NCBI RefSeq assembly: GCF_020694005.1
Contig: NZ_CP073013.1
Span: 1,994,578-2,058,577 of the forward strand
Source of the DNA: Marinomonas profundi
Lineage (GTDB): Bacteria; Pseudomonadota; Gammaproteobacteria; Pseudomonadales; Marinomonadaceae
Reading direction: 5' to 3'
Length of the DNA: 64,000 nt
Part shown: positions 44,817 to 53,810 of the stretch, piece by piece
How the letters are laid out: each line of letters starts with the position of its first letter
Position numbering within the stretch: the stretch's first letter is position 1
Position numbers and translations under genes: made by a program
Notes under the pieces: model-generated
The model's input: the letters and a program-made list of their open reading frames with translations, nothing else
What the model was told of the DNA's origin: nothing
The model's database searches: none

Positions 44817-45905
44817 TTATTGATCCCTCATTCGAGCTGGGGAATGCACCATCTTGCCTTGTGCGTCAAAGGCGTAAAGCTTGTGCGTTGGGAAGTAGAC
44901 CTTAATTTCTTGATCGACTTGGTAGGCGTGAACCCCAGATAAATGCAGCACCAAATCAAAATGCGGATTGTGAACATGCAAGAAGGTTTCAGAGCCACTG
45001 ATTTCGGCTAGGTCAACGCGTACGGGCAACTCTAAATCATCGTCCGAATGGGGGACTAAGCCGATGTGTGAGGCGCGCACGCCAAACTGATAGTCACCCG
45101 GCGCTAGGCTTCGTAAGTCGCTGTTTAAACGAAAATGCACCGTGTCGTCGAAGGTGACTTCTTCTTCACTGACTTTACCGGGCACCACATTAATCGGCGG
45201 CTCAGAAAACATTTCAGCGGTGATAATGTCTTTTGGCTGATGGTACACCTCAGCGGTGGGGCCCATTTGCAACAAACGACCTTCGTTTAGCACGGCGGTA
45301 TTGCCGCCTAGGGCGAGGGCTTCGTTGGGTTCTGTGGTGGCGTAAACCGCGATGCAGTTACGGGCTTTGAACAAGGCGCGTAATTCTTGGCGAAGTTCTT
45401 CGCGTAATTTGTAATCGAGGTTAACCAGCGGCTCATCAAACAAAATAATTTGTGAGTCTTTTACCAGCGCTCGCGCCATCGCGGTACGTTGTTGTTGTCC
45501 GCCGGACAACTGTAAGGGCAAGCGATCAAGAAAAGGATCGATACGCAGCATTTCGGCGGTTTCGCGGACACGGCGATCGACTTCCTTTGCATCCATCTTT
45601 GCTAAACGCAAAGGCGAGGCAATGTTTTCGTAAACAGTAAGGTTGGGGTAATTGATGAACTGTTGGTATACCATGGAAATGTTGCGTTCGCGCACTGGCA
45701 CACCAGTGACGTCCACCCCATTCATGAGGATTTTTCCTTTGGTTGGACGGTCAAGACCGGCCATGAGGCGCATCAGCGTGGTTTTACCGGACAGCGTGCG
45801 CCCAAGTAAAACGTTGAAAGAGCCGGGTTCGAGGGACAAATTGACCTCATCGATCCAGGTTTCACCTTCAACAACGCGCGATACATTCTGCAGCGTTAGA
45901 GACAT
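44817..45905 (-). CDS. glpS: glycerol ABC transporter ATPase GlpS
   Basis: This 362-residue ATPase is the first gene of the operon. The Walker A equivalent reads GRTLSGKTT (variant of GxxGxGKST), the signature LQLSGGQQQRTAMARAL is canonical, and Walker B is IILFDEPLVNLD. GlpT has the complementary pattern, a canonical Walker A but a degraded signature, so the heterodimer may have one full and one degenerate ATP site. AAAGG precedes the ATG. The upstream region has a sigma-54-like promoter. Confidence 0.9.
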   Translation of the reverse strand: MSLTLQNVSRVVEGETWIDEVNLSLEPGSFNVLLGRTLSGKTTLMRLMAGLDRPTKGKILMNGVDVTGVPVRERNISMVYQQFINYPNLTVYENIASPLRLAKMDAKEVDRRVRETAEMLRIDPFLDRLPLQLSGGQQQRTAMARALVKDSQIILFDEPLVNLDYKLREELRQELRALFKARNCIAVYATTEPNEALALGGNTAVLNEGRLLQMGPTAEVYHQPKDIITAEMFSEPPINVVPGKVSEEEVTFDDTVHFRLNSDLRSLAPGDYQFGVRASHIGLVPHSDDDLELPVRVDLAEISGSETFLHVHNPHFDLVLHLSGVHAYQVDQEIKVYFPTHKLYAFDAQGKMVHSPARMRDQ

Positions 45906-46001
45906 TGTGAGTACCTTTTTTGTTATTGTTTTTTTTTGGTGTCATCGCCTTGATCGATCTTAAAGCTCAAAAACGAACACACCTTGATGATTAAATACAA
46001 T

Positions 46002-46017
46002 ACAAAAGCTATGCCAG
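46002..46017 (-). promoter_or_regulatory. candidate sigma-54 promoter for glpSTPQUV
   Basis: On the minus strand, TGGCATAGCTTTTGTA has GG and G-T at the spacing of the -24/-12 consensus (TGGCACG-N4-TTGCW), with a T where the -12 C is expected. It is about 95 bases from the glpS start and divergent from a sigma-54 activator gene. Confidence 0.5.
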
Positions 46018-46117
46018 AAATATTTTATAGGCGATTTTTTAATTTAAGGTATTGATAAATATTGTGTTTTTTAAGTTTCGAGTAACGTCGTGGCAATTTT
46101 CGTTTTTGAAAAGAGAC

Positions 46118-46164
46118 TGTTCACGAGTGTTCAAAGTGTTTACAGTTATCTAAAACAATGAACA
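46118..46164. promoter_or_regulatory. candidate activator-binding sites
   Basis: TGTTCA occurs at 46118-46123 and 46128-46133, and its complement TGAACA at 46159-46164. They lie about 100-160 bases upstream of the candidate sigma-54 promoter, where enhancer sites for the divergent activator would be expected. Confidence 0.35.
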
Positions 46165-46210
46165 TTTCATACACAGTATTGACGTTTGTCATGCCGTGTT
46201 GGAGTTGAAA

Positions 46211-48220
46211 ATGCAAGATGAAGAACAACAACAAAAACCAGAAGCGCTTACTGGAACAGAAGCACTCACCGGGTCAGAAGCACTGGCCGGACAGACACAC
46301 AAAGAGCGAATCCAAGCGTCTTGGTATCGTTGCGAGCAATTTGGCTTAGAGCACGGCAGTCGCCCCGACTTTGCAACTTTGCCCAAGGGGACGTTGGGCG
46401 ATCTGATCGATCAGCATCGTAGCTTGTTGGAAACCACAGAGAACGAAGTACTGCCGTACTACCAAAATATTCTGAGTAATTCGGCCTGTATGATTGTACT
46501 GGCTGACCGCCAAGGTCATGTCTTGAATACGTGGGGGCAGCCGCGCTTTGGCAGTGCGGCGGAGCATGGTTTGATTGGTGGTAATCAATGGAGCGAGATG
46601 GGCGCGGGCACCAATGCCATCGGCACAGCATTGATTACCGGCCAAGCCATTCAAGTGGGCCGTGATGAGCATTTTTTACGCGCCAACCGCTTTATGGTGG
46701 GTTCGGCGTCGCCTATTTACAACGCGAAAAATGATTTGGTCGGCGTGTTGGACATTTCTTCAGACGCGTATCTGCCGCAGGATCATACTTTTGGTATGGT
46801 CAAACTGATGTCGTTGAGCGTGGAAAATAGACTGATATTTTCCGCCTTTCAAAAAGAACATTTCATCCTCAGTTTTAATACCAATGTGTCCAGTTTGGAC
46901 AGTCATTGGTCGGGTATTCTGGTGCTCGATGAAAACGGCACCATCGTATCGGCGAATCGTCGTGCCGAGGTGGTGTTAGCGCGGGATTTGGCCTTGCTCA
47001 ATATCAATCAGGTGTTTGATATCGAAATGCGTGAGATCAAGCACCACCCTTTTAGTTTGCCACTGAAACTGATCGCCATGGGACGTTACCAGTTTTATGT
47101 CAAAGTGATTCCGCCCGTCCAGCAAATTATGCGTGTGCCTGACTTCCGCCAGCGTGCTGATTATGTCGCGCCTTCCCAACCAGAAGCGATTGTTATGACT
47201 GAAAAAAAACCGCCGACAGAAAAAACAACAAAAGCGGAAAATCCACCGTCAATTACCATTCCTGATAACGTCATTCCAATGGCCGAATTGCAGCACGGTG
47301 ATGAGCGTGTTGAACGCTTAGTACGCCAAGCGCACAAGATCATGGAGAAAGACATTCCTATCCTGATTCATGGCGAAACCGGCGCGGGTAAAGAGATTTT
47401 TGTGCGCAGTTTGCACTATCACAGCTCTCGTGCCAAAGAGATGTTAGTGGCGGTAAATTGCGCGGCCATTCCGGCGGAACTGGTTGAGTCTGAACTTTTT
47501 GGTTATGAAAAAGGCGCCTTTACGGGAGCGCAAAACCGAGGCTCAATAGGATTGATTCGTCGTGCGCATCGTGGCACCTTATTTTTGGATGAAATCGGTG
47601 AAATGCCGATGATGGTGCAATCGCGTTTATTGCGAGTTTTACAAGAAAGAGTGGTGACACCATTGGGTTCGACAGAAGCCTTTCCGGTCGATATCAAACT
47701 GATTTCAGCCACCAACCGAATTTTAAAAGACGAAGTAAAAGAAGGGCGTTTTCGCCAAGATTTGTACTATCGAATTTCCGGTTTGAACATCGAATTACCC
47801 GCTCTGCGAGAACGAACGGACAAGGCGGCATTGATTCAATATCTCCACGAACGTTTACGCAAAGAAGAGCCGGGGCCGGCCTTATCACCAGACATGCTTG
47901 AATTATTAGTGCGACACCCTTGGCCGGGTAACATGCGCCAACTCGTTCATGTATTAAAAGTCGGCATGGCCATGGCCGATGAAGAAACCCTTGAAGAATG
48001 GCACTTGCCTGATGACTTCTTTGATGATCTTGATGCGATGGCGGCGCAGACAGAAGAAGCGTCACAAAATCCAAATAGCGAGCAAGATGAGCCGTTGGAA
48101 AAACTGATTCCTCGACTCTTAAATGAGTTCAAAGGCAATGTATCGCAGACCGCGAAAACCGCTGGCGTGAGCCGGAATACGGTTTATAAATACGCTAGAG
48201 CGAAAGGAAATGATGTCTAA
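46211..48220 (+). CDS. sigma-54-dependent activator, AcoR-like
   Basis: From ATG 46211 (GGAG six bases upstream) the protein has 669 residues. It has a GAF-type sensory N-terminal half (MGAGTNAIGTALITGQ, QVGRDEHFL), a AAA+ domain with Walker A GETGAGK and the sigma-54-contacting GAFTGA at residue 435, and a Fis-type HTH (VSQTAKTAGVSRNTVYKYA). It is divergent from the glycerol transporter and is its likely regulator. The first 30 residues contain three imperfect copies of a six-residue unit (EALTGT, EALTGS, EALAGQ). Confidence 0.92.
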   Translation: MQDEEQQQKPEALTGTEALTGSEALAGQTHKERIQASWYRCEQFGLEHGSRPDFATLPKGTLGDLIDQHRSLLETTENEVLPYYQNILSNSACMIVLADRQGHVLNTWGQPRFGSAAEHGLIGGNQWSEMGAGTNAIGTALITGQAIQVGRDEHFLRANRFMVGSASPIYNAKNDLVGVLDISSDAYLPQDHTFGMVKLMSLSVENRLIFSAFQKEHFILSFNTNVSSLDSHWSGILVLDENGTIVSANRRAEVVLARDLALLNINQVFDIEMREIKHHPFSLPLKLIAMGRYQFYVKVIPPVQQIMRVPDFRQRADYVAPSQPEAIVMTEKKPPTEKTTKAENPPSITIPDNVIPMAELQHGDERVERLVRQAHKIMEKDIPILIHGETGAGKEIFVRSLHYHSSRAKEMLVAVNCAAIPAELVESELFGYEKGAFTGAQNRGSIGLIRRAHRGTLFLDEIGEMPMMVQSRLLRVLQERVVTPLGSTEAFPVDIKLISATNRILKDEVKEGRFRQDLYYRISGLNIELPALRERTDKAALIQYLHERLRKEEPGPALSPDMLELLVRHPWPGNMRQLVHVLKVGMAMADEETLEEWHLPDDFFDDLDAMAAQTEEASQNPNSEQDEPLEKLIPRLLNEFKGNVSQTAKTAGVSRNTVYKYARAKGNDV

Positions 48221-48234
48221 GCTGACAATGTCGT

Positions 48235-48265
48235 CCCTGTTTTAACCTCTGTGGTTAAAACAGGG
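48235..48265. terminator. strong hairpin between convergent genes
   Basis: CCCTGTTTTAACC and GGTTAAAACAGGG form a perfect 13-bp stem with a 5-base loop, 15 bases after the activator stop and just before the end of the convergent RidA-like gene. T tracts are lacking, so termination strength is uncertain. Confidence 0.6.
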
Positions 48266-48274
48266 ATCGGTATA

Positions 48275-48676
48275 CTATCGAACGACTTTTGCCACAGCTT
48301 CAATTTCAATTAAAGTCTCTGGTGTTGCCAAAGAGGCGACGCCAATTCCCGTTAATGCTGGGCGTGATGTGCCTAATGTGCTGGCGATAATTGGGACAAT
48401 ATCTGCCATATGGTCAGCCACTTCACCGCGAACATAAACCCGTAGCTGCAAGATATTCTCGACTGAAGAATTTGCTGCTTCGAGCACCGTGATCAAATGT
48501 TTTGCCGCATTGGCAGTTTGTGTTTTTATGTCGTGATTATGAGTTTGAAAATCGGTGTCCCAGTCGACTTGCCCTGAAATAAAAACCAATCCCGTATCGG
48601 TATCTACCGTGGCTTGTGACATGCCTGTTGCCGTACCATCATACAAAGATGGTGGGTTAATGCGTTTAATGGACAT
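48275..48676 (-). CDS. RidA/YjgF superfamily protein, non-RidA subgroup
   Basis: The 133-residue protein has the YjgF fold pattern (GLVFISGQVDWDTD ... ILQLRVYVRG ... RPALTGIGVASLATPE). Where true RidA enzymes have an active-site Arg (in VARLP), this one reads VASLA. It is therefore unlikely to be a canonical imine deaminase and fits the other Rid subgroups. A LysR gene lies just upstream on the same strand and may regulate it. Confidence 0.85.
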   Translation of the reverse strand: MSIKRINPPSLYDGTATGMSQATVDTDTGLVFISGQVDWDTDFQTHNHDIKTQTANAAKHLITVLEAANSSVENILQLRVYVRGEVADHMADIVPIIASTLGTSRPALTGIGVASLATPETLIEIEAVAKVVR

Positions 48677-48775
48677 AATGACCTCTACATAGTGTTTAAA
48701 GTGACGCTAGGGTAGAGGTGCGTGGGGCGTTTGGCGATAAAGTTAAGCTTGTGACTCATACAAGCTTAACTCTCT

Positions 48776-49663
48776 TTAATTAGTAAACTTATTTTGGATG
48801 CTATCCAGTAACCAGCGAATTAATGGGTCATGTTTTGCGCCTGGGTGATAGGCCGCTACGACTTGATAACCCGGTGGGTATTTTTCTAGCGGAAGTTCAA
48901 ATAGTCCATCGTACGGTAGTAGTCTCGAAGGAATGAATCCCACCATGTTTGACTGTTTTAAGGTTTCTTTAGCCATATGAAAGGACGGGGCGGATACGGC
49001 AACATGACGTGGAAAACCTTGTTGTTCAAACCAAGTATCAGCAGAGCCTATAAAACTTCCAACGCCTGGAGAAACGATGACGAAGTCGTGTTTGGTTAAT
49101 TGTTCTAGCGATAGGTTATGAGTACGTTCAATGGCTTTATTCGTTGTTACACATAAGTATTTCTCTGTAAATAACGGAGTAGAAATCAATCCTTCGGGAG
49201 CATAAACGCTGGTGGTAAAAACAATGTCTATTGAGCCTTGGTGAATTTTTTTGGTTAGGTTGACGTGTTCGATATTGGTAACGATCACTTTAACTTTAGG
49301 TGCGTACTGTCTAAGTTCTCTAATTAGCTCGGTGACGATCACTTCTTGCGTGTAGTCTGTTGCACAGATGACCAGTGTTCTTGCTATTTCCTGTGGTGAA
49401 AAGGTATTGGCCAAAGGAATGTTATGTATTTGGATCAGTATTTGTTGAATGTGTGGCTCAATCTCCTTGGCGTAGGTCGTTGGCATCATCCCGTGGCCCG
49501 TTCGTACAAAGAGTGGGTCTTCAAGAATGGCTCTTATCTTTTTTAATTGAAGACTGATCGCCTGTTGAGAAACGCTAAGATGCTCCGCCGCCGCTGAAAT
49601 ATTGCCGAACTGATAAAGAGCGCTTAATGTTCTAAGGTGATGTATTTCAAGTTTATCTATCAT
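48776..49663 (-). CDS. LysR family transcriptional regulator
   Basis: This is a 295-residue LysR regulator with the HTH GNISAAAEHLSVSQQAISLQLKKI near the N-terminus and a normal effector domain. It is 100 bases upstream of the RidA-like gene, in the same direction, and divergent from a lipoprotein gene. Either could be its target. The effector is unknown. Confidence 0.88.
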   Translation of the reverse strand: MIDKLEIHHLRTLSALYQFGNISAAAEHLSVSQQAISLQLKKIRAILEDPLFVRTGHGMMPTTYAKEIEPHIQQILIQIHNIPLANTFSPQEIARTLVICATDYTQEVIVTELIRELRQYAPKVKVIVTNIEHVNLTKKIHQGSIDIVFTTSVYAPEGLISTPLFTEKYLCVTTNKAIERTHNLSLEQLTKHDFVIVSPGVGSFIGSADTWFEQQGFPRHVAVSAPSFHMAKETLKQSNMVGFIPSRLLPYDGLFELPLEKYPPGYQVVAAYHPGAKHDPLIRWLLDSIQNKFTN

Positions 49664-49772
49664 GCATGTCTCGTTGACTATTAGTGGTCTAGATAGGTAT
49701 AGATGTTATTAATAGCCGTTAAATGGTAGTTTTCAAGACTCTTTCTATTTAAAACACTCTGGAGTGAATGGC

Positions 49773-50300
49773 ATGTTGCGTCAATGTTTCTTAGGAATTG
49801 TCTGTGTTTTATCATTGGCTTCTTGCAGCCTTCATTCTATTCAAGATGAACAAACTCGGCAGGCTAGTGTTAGTTTGCCGTTACTACATGGCTGGCATGA
49901 TGACAAAGAAGTTCTCTACATTACTACAGATGTGTCAGATCAAGCTGTAGCAAAAGCCAAAAATGCCAATTATGCTCCTCGTTTGCGTGATGCTGTGCCT
50001 CAGTATCCGAAACCGCCCCAAGTCAAAACCGTACTAGAGCGTGTGTATGCTTTCCCCAATAAAGAGCAAGCGCGCAGTGTGTTTGCGTCTGTCCCCGAGC
50101 CACTGGGGTTTAAAAGTCAAAATACCCATTATTCGCCGCTTTGGCTGATGTACGTCGTGGTGTGGAAAGACCCAAGCAAGGCAAAAGAGCTGAGGTCTGA
50201 AGAAGCGATTTTGACTGCAGAAGATCAAGGTTTGGTTACCATTGAACGAACCGATATTGTGCTCAATTGCCCTGTCATTCCGTTTCCTCTTGTTGATTAG
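49773..50300 (+). CDS. hypothetical lipoprotein
   Basis: The 175-residue protein starts with a lipoprotein signal peptide (FLGIVCVLSLASC), with the lipobox LASC placing the lipidated cysteine around residue 18. The ATG at 49773 with GGAG eight bases upstream is preferred to a GTG nine bases earlier. The mature part (LPLLHGWHDDKEVLYITTDVSD ... YSPLWLMYVVVWKD) resembles uncharacterised exported proteins that I cannot name with confidence. Confidence 0.75.
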   Translation: MLRQCFLGIVCVLSLASCSLHSIQDEQTRQASVSLPLLHGWHDDKEVLYITTDVSDQAVAKAKNANYAPRLRDAVPQYPKPPQVKTVLERVYAFPNKEQARSVFASVPEPLGFKSQNTHYSPLWLMYVVVWKDPSKAKELRSEEAILTAEDQGLVTIERTDIVLNCPVIPFPLVD

Positions 50301-50573
50301 CGCCCGATAAAATAACGCTCTACTTAGGGCGTTATTGTCTGCCAACAGCCTCTCTTGCTCTTGATTGAGAACTCCTACCCCAGAGGTGTGTCTATTTTCT
50401 TTGTATGAATAATATTCACAATAATTAAATTTAATTCATTTTTGTTCATGATTGTGATTGCGTATAACTGTACTCACATAGTCACTAGGCTGATCGCCAT
50501 CAATCAAAAACTGGCAAGTGAGAACAAGGAATAGATCCCTATTTCACTTCAGAAAATAGGATACCAGATCATC

Positions 50574-51548
50574 ATGAATAACGATTTTACCTTTACCATT
50601 AAGCGCATTGGCTTCGATGAAAATTATCATCCATCAGACAATACGCGCATAACTACTAACTTTGCCAATTTGGCTAGGGGAGAGAGACGACAGGAGAATT
50701 TACGCGACGCGCTAAGGATGATTAACAATCGTTTTAATGCCTTGGCGCATTGGGATAACACAAAGGGAGATCGTTATTCTGTTGAACTTGAAATCGTTTC
50801 GGTCGATGTCGATATTGAAGGAAAGGGTCAGACCTTCCCAACCATTGAAATCCTGAAGACGAATATTTTTGATCACCAAGCTGAACAGCGTATCGAGGGC
50901 ATTGTCGGAAACAATTTCTCTTCTTATGTACGCGACTATGACTTCAGCGTCCTCCTACCAAACCATAACAAAGACCAAACGGAATTTAGCATTCCTGATA
51001 ATTTTGGCGACCTGCATGGCAAACTCTTTAAAAGCTTCGTGAAGTCAGACAGTTTCAAAAAGAACTTTTCTAAGCCACCTGTTATTTGTCTGAGTGTGTC
51101 AGACAACAAAACGTATCAGCGAACAGGAAATCAGCATCCAGTATTGGGCGTTGAATATCAGCCAAATAGTACTTCTTTGACCGAGCAATACTTTCAAAAG
51201 ATGGGCTTACAGGTTCGATACTTCATGCCAGCCAACAGCGCTGCACCGTTAGCGTTTTATTTTGTAGGAGATTTGCTGAACGATTACAGCAATCTTGAGC
51301 TGATTGGCACCATCAGCACAATGGAAACCTTCCAGAAAATCTACCGACCAGAAATTTACAATGCTAACGCGGTTGCAGGAAAGCGTTATCAACCGAACTT
51401 AAAAAACCTCGATCACTCTATCACGCAAATTGTTTATGACCGTGAAGAGCGCAATCAATTGGCGAGTGAACAAGGCAGATTTGCTGAGCAGCATTTCATA
51501 AAGCCATACCAAAGGGTACTTGAGCAGTGGTCTGCTCATTGCGCATAA
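50574..51548 (+). CDS. mesX: DUF1852 protein MesX, partner of the methionine synthase
   Basis: This 324-residue protein belongs to DUF1852, which is needed together with MesD for an oxygen-dependent, folate-independent methionine synthesis (established by published genetics; the biochemistry is still unclear). It is directly upstream of mesD, the defining gene order. No membrane helices or signal peptide are seen. No SAM riboswitch or MetJ box could be recognised in the 270 bases upstream. Confidence 0.9.
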   Translation: MNNDFTFTIKRIGFDENYHPSDNTRITTNFANLARGERRQENLRDALRMINNRFNALAHWDNTKGDRYSVELEIVSVDVDIEGKGQTFPTIEILKTNIFDHQAEQRIEGIVGNNFSSYVRDYDFSVLLPNHNKDQTEFSIPDNFGDLHGKLFKSFVKSDSFKKNFSKPPVICLSVSDNKTYQRTGNQHPVLGVEYQPNSTSLTEQYFQKMGLQVRYFMPANSAAPLAFYFVGDLLNDYSNLELIGTISTMETFQKIYRPEIYNANAVAGKRYQPNLKNLDHSITQIVYDREERNQLASEQGRFAEQHFIKPYQRVLEQWSAHCA

Positions 51549-51605
51549 ACGCGATTTTTGATGATTATTTTCCAACATGAAATTGAATAGACGGTCCTCT
51601 TTATT

Positions 51606-52673
51606 ATGAAAACAGACAGTGAAAAAACAGTGACTAAAAACACACTCCTGCCCACGTCAACGGCAGGCAGCTTGCCTAAACCTTCTTGGCTTGCAGAGCC
51701 AGAAACCCTTTGGTCTCCTTGGAAATTGCAAGGTGATCAACTCATTGATGGCAAACAGGATGCCTTGCGTATCTCACTGCAAGAGCAACAGCAAGCGGGT
51801 ATTGATATTGTTAGTGACGGTGAGCAAACGCGCCAACATTTCGTTACCACCTTTATTGAGCACCTCAGCGGCGTTGATTTTGAGAATCGTAAGACGGTGA
51901 GAATTCGTGACCGCTATGATGCGAGCGTTCCTACGGTGGTCGGCCCTGTTAGTCGTATTAAGCCTGTTTTTCTTGAAGAGGCTAAGTTTTTACGTCAGCA
52001 AACCAAGCAACCGATTAAATGGGCGTTGCCAGGCCCAATGACCATGATCGACACGCTCTATGATGACCATTACAAAAGTCGTGAAAAACTCGCCTGGGAA
52101 TTCGCCAAAATTCTCAACCAAGAAGCCAAAGAGTTAGAAGCGGCGGGTGTGGATATCATCCAATTTGATGAACCGGCCTTTAACGTATTTTTTGATGATG
52201 TGAATGAGTGGGGCATTGCCTGTTTGGAAAGAGCTATTGAAGGGCTTAAATGCGAAACTGCGGTGCATATTTGCTATGGCTATGGCATCAAGGCCAATAC
52301 CGATTGGAAAAAGACACTTGGATCTGAATGGCGACAATATGAAGAAGCCTTTCCTAAGCTGCAAAAATCCAGCATCGATATTATTTCGCTTGAATGCCAT
52401 AACTCTCATGTACCCATGGAGCTGCTTGAGCTGATTCGCGGAAAAAAAGTCATGGTCGGCGCGATTGACGTGGCAACCGATACCATAGAGACACCAGAGG
52501 AAGTCGCCAACACCTTACGCAAAGCCCTGCAGTTTGTTGATGCTGACAAGCTCTATCCTTGCACTAACTGTGGCATGGCGCCGCTGCCTCGTGCAGTGGC
52601 AAGAGGTAAACTAAATGCCTTAACGGCAGGTGCAGACATCATTCGAAAAGAGTTGGCTTTGTCGTTGAATTAA
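51606..52673 (+). CDS. mesD: folate-independent methionine synthase MesD
   Basis: This 355-residue protein is homologous to only the C-terminal catalytic half of MetE. Zinc and homocysteine ligands are visible: His221 (VHICYG), Cys264 (LECHN) and Cys322 (CTNCGM). It lacks the MetE N-terminal folate-binding half. Together with the adjacent mesX it matches the MesD type, whose methyl donor is not known. It lies 57 bases after mesX and is followed by a terminator. Confidence 0.9.
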   Translation: MKTDSEKTVTKNTLLPTSTAGSLPKPSWLAEPETLWSPWKLQGDQLIDGKQDALRISLQEQQQAGIDIVSDGEQTRQHFVTTFIEHLSGVDFENRKTVRIRDRYDASVPTVVGPVSRIKPVFLEEAKFLRQQTKQPIKWALPGPMTMIDTLYDDHYKSREKLAWEFAKILNQEAKELEAAGVDIIQFDEPAFNVFFDDVNEWGIACLERAIEGLKCETAVHICYGYGIKANTDWKKTLGSEWRQYEEAFPKLQKSSIDIISLECHNSHVPMELLELIRGKKVMVGAIDVATDTIETPEEVANTLRKALQFVDADKLYPCTNCGMAPLPRAVARGKLNALTAGADIIRKELALSLN

Positions 52674-52692
52674 TTGGCCTCAAGCGTAAAAA

Positions 52693-52729
52693 GTCCCGTT
52701 TCAAATTTATAGATCGAGACGGGTTTTTT
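52693..52729 (+). terminator. terminator of mesX-mesD
   Basis: CCCGTTTC pairs with GAGACGGG (one G-T pair) and continues into six T residues, 20 bases after mesD. Confidence 0.85.
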
Positions 52730-52802
52730 CTAGCTTTCTGAATTTGCTGTGTTAGTAATAAAGCGATTAAAGTTGGCCTTGCTTTATTTAAACTTCCTGC
52801 GA

Positions 52803-53711
52803 CTATCCATCAACAAAACTGTCTTCAGCCAAAAATTTTGACGGAGCTTGCCCTGTATGTTTGCTAAAAGCAGAGCTAAATGCACTGGCAGATTGATAAC
52901 CTATCTTTTCTGCAATGGTGGCCATGCTAAACGTTTGACGCCTTAAGAGATCTTTTGCGATTGCCATGCGCCATGCAATGACATACTCCATTGGCGTATA
53001 GCCCACGGCTTTACTAAAGCGTTGAAAAAAGGCGGAGCGGGACAAGGAGGCGGCTTTTGCTAATTGATCAATCGTCCATGATTGACTGACATCTTGATGG
53101 ATTTTTCGGATCGCAATGGCAAGGCGTTCATCGGCTAAACCGACTAATAAGCCGGGCACATCCGGCGTATCCATCTTCGTTCTAAAAGCTTCAATAAGTA
53201 GAATTTCTAATAATCGAGCCAGTACGGAATCACGTCCGGGGCGCTGTGCCAACGATTCCTCAATAACCAGCTCGACCAAAGTCGTTAGCCTTGTTGCGGC
53301 GCGAATATGAACCAGTTTGGGAAGCAGCGATACCAATATTTTTGAATCAGGTGCCTCAAATTGACAATGGCCAATGAGTAAATGCGCATTCAACTCATTG
53401 CCCTTTTCACCTACAAAATAAGTGCTGGTTGCGGTTTTTGTGGGCACCGTATCGGCTTCGTCCAACGCCGGAGGATGGCTACTGGCGACAGTAAAAGCGT
53501 GCGCTTCTGGAACAAGCACAAAATCGCCAGCGGTTAAATAAATCGGCTCATCGCCTTTTAATGTGAACTCACAACTTCCTTCTAACACAACACAATAAAA
53601 AGGATTGCCGATCTCTTCGCGCCTAATTCGCCATGTGCCAGCGGCATGCACCACCTTAGAAAAAGCGGCTTTTGGCTGCAGTAGGGTCACAATACTCGAA
53701 AGAGGATCCAT
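52803..53711 (-). CDS. AraC family regulator with cupin-type sensor
   Basis: This 302-residue AraC-type regulator has an N-terminal cupin-like domain (LEGSCEFTLKGDEPIYLTAGDFVLVPE) and a C-terminal double HTH (WTIDQLAKAASLSRSAFFQRF, then FSMATIAEKIGYQSASAFSSAF). It is divergent from the hydrolase gene at 53811, with 99 bases between, so it likely controls it. Confidence 0.88.
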   Translation of the reverse strand: MDPLSSIVTLLQPKAAFSKVVHAAGTWRIRREEIGNPFYCVVLEGSCEFTLKGDEPIYLTAGDFVLVPEAHAFTVASSHPPALDEADTVPTKTATSTYFVGEKGNELNAHLLIGHCQFEAPDSKILVSLLPKLVHIRAATRLTTLVELVIEESLAQRPGRDSVLARLLEILLIEAFRTKMDTPDVPGLLVGLADERLAIAIRKIHQDVSQSWTIDQLAKAASLSRSAFFQRFSKAVGYTPMEYVIAWRMAIAKDLLRRQTFSMATIAEKIGYQSASAFSSAFSKHTGQAPSKFLAEDSFVDG

Positions 53712-53810
53712 TAATTAAATACCATTGATAATGTAATATGGACTTTTCATTATATATTGTACAAGCACCTTTAGATAGAGTTAGCAGCTCAACCACTTAA
53801 AGGAGCTTGT

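Noticed and set aside
50301-50573. SAM riboswitch or MetJ site before mesX
   Set aside because: I could not identify the conserved riboswitch core or tandem AGACGTCT-like boxes.
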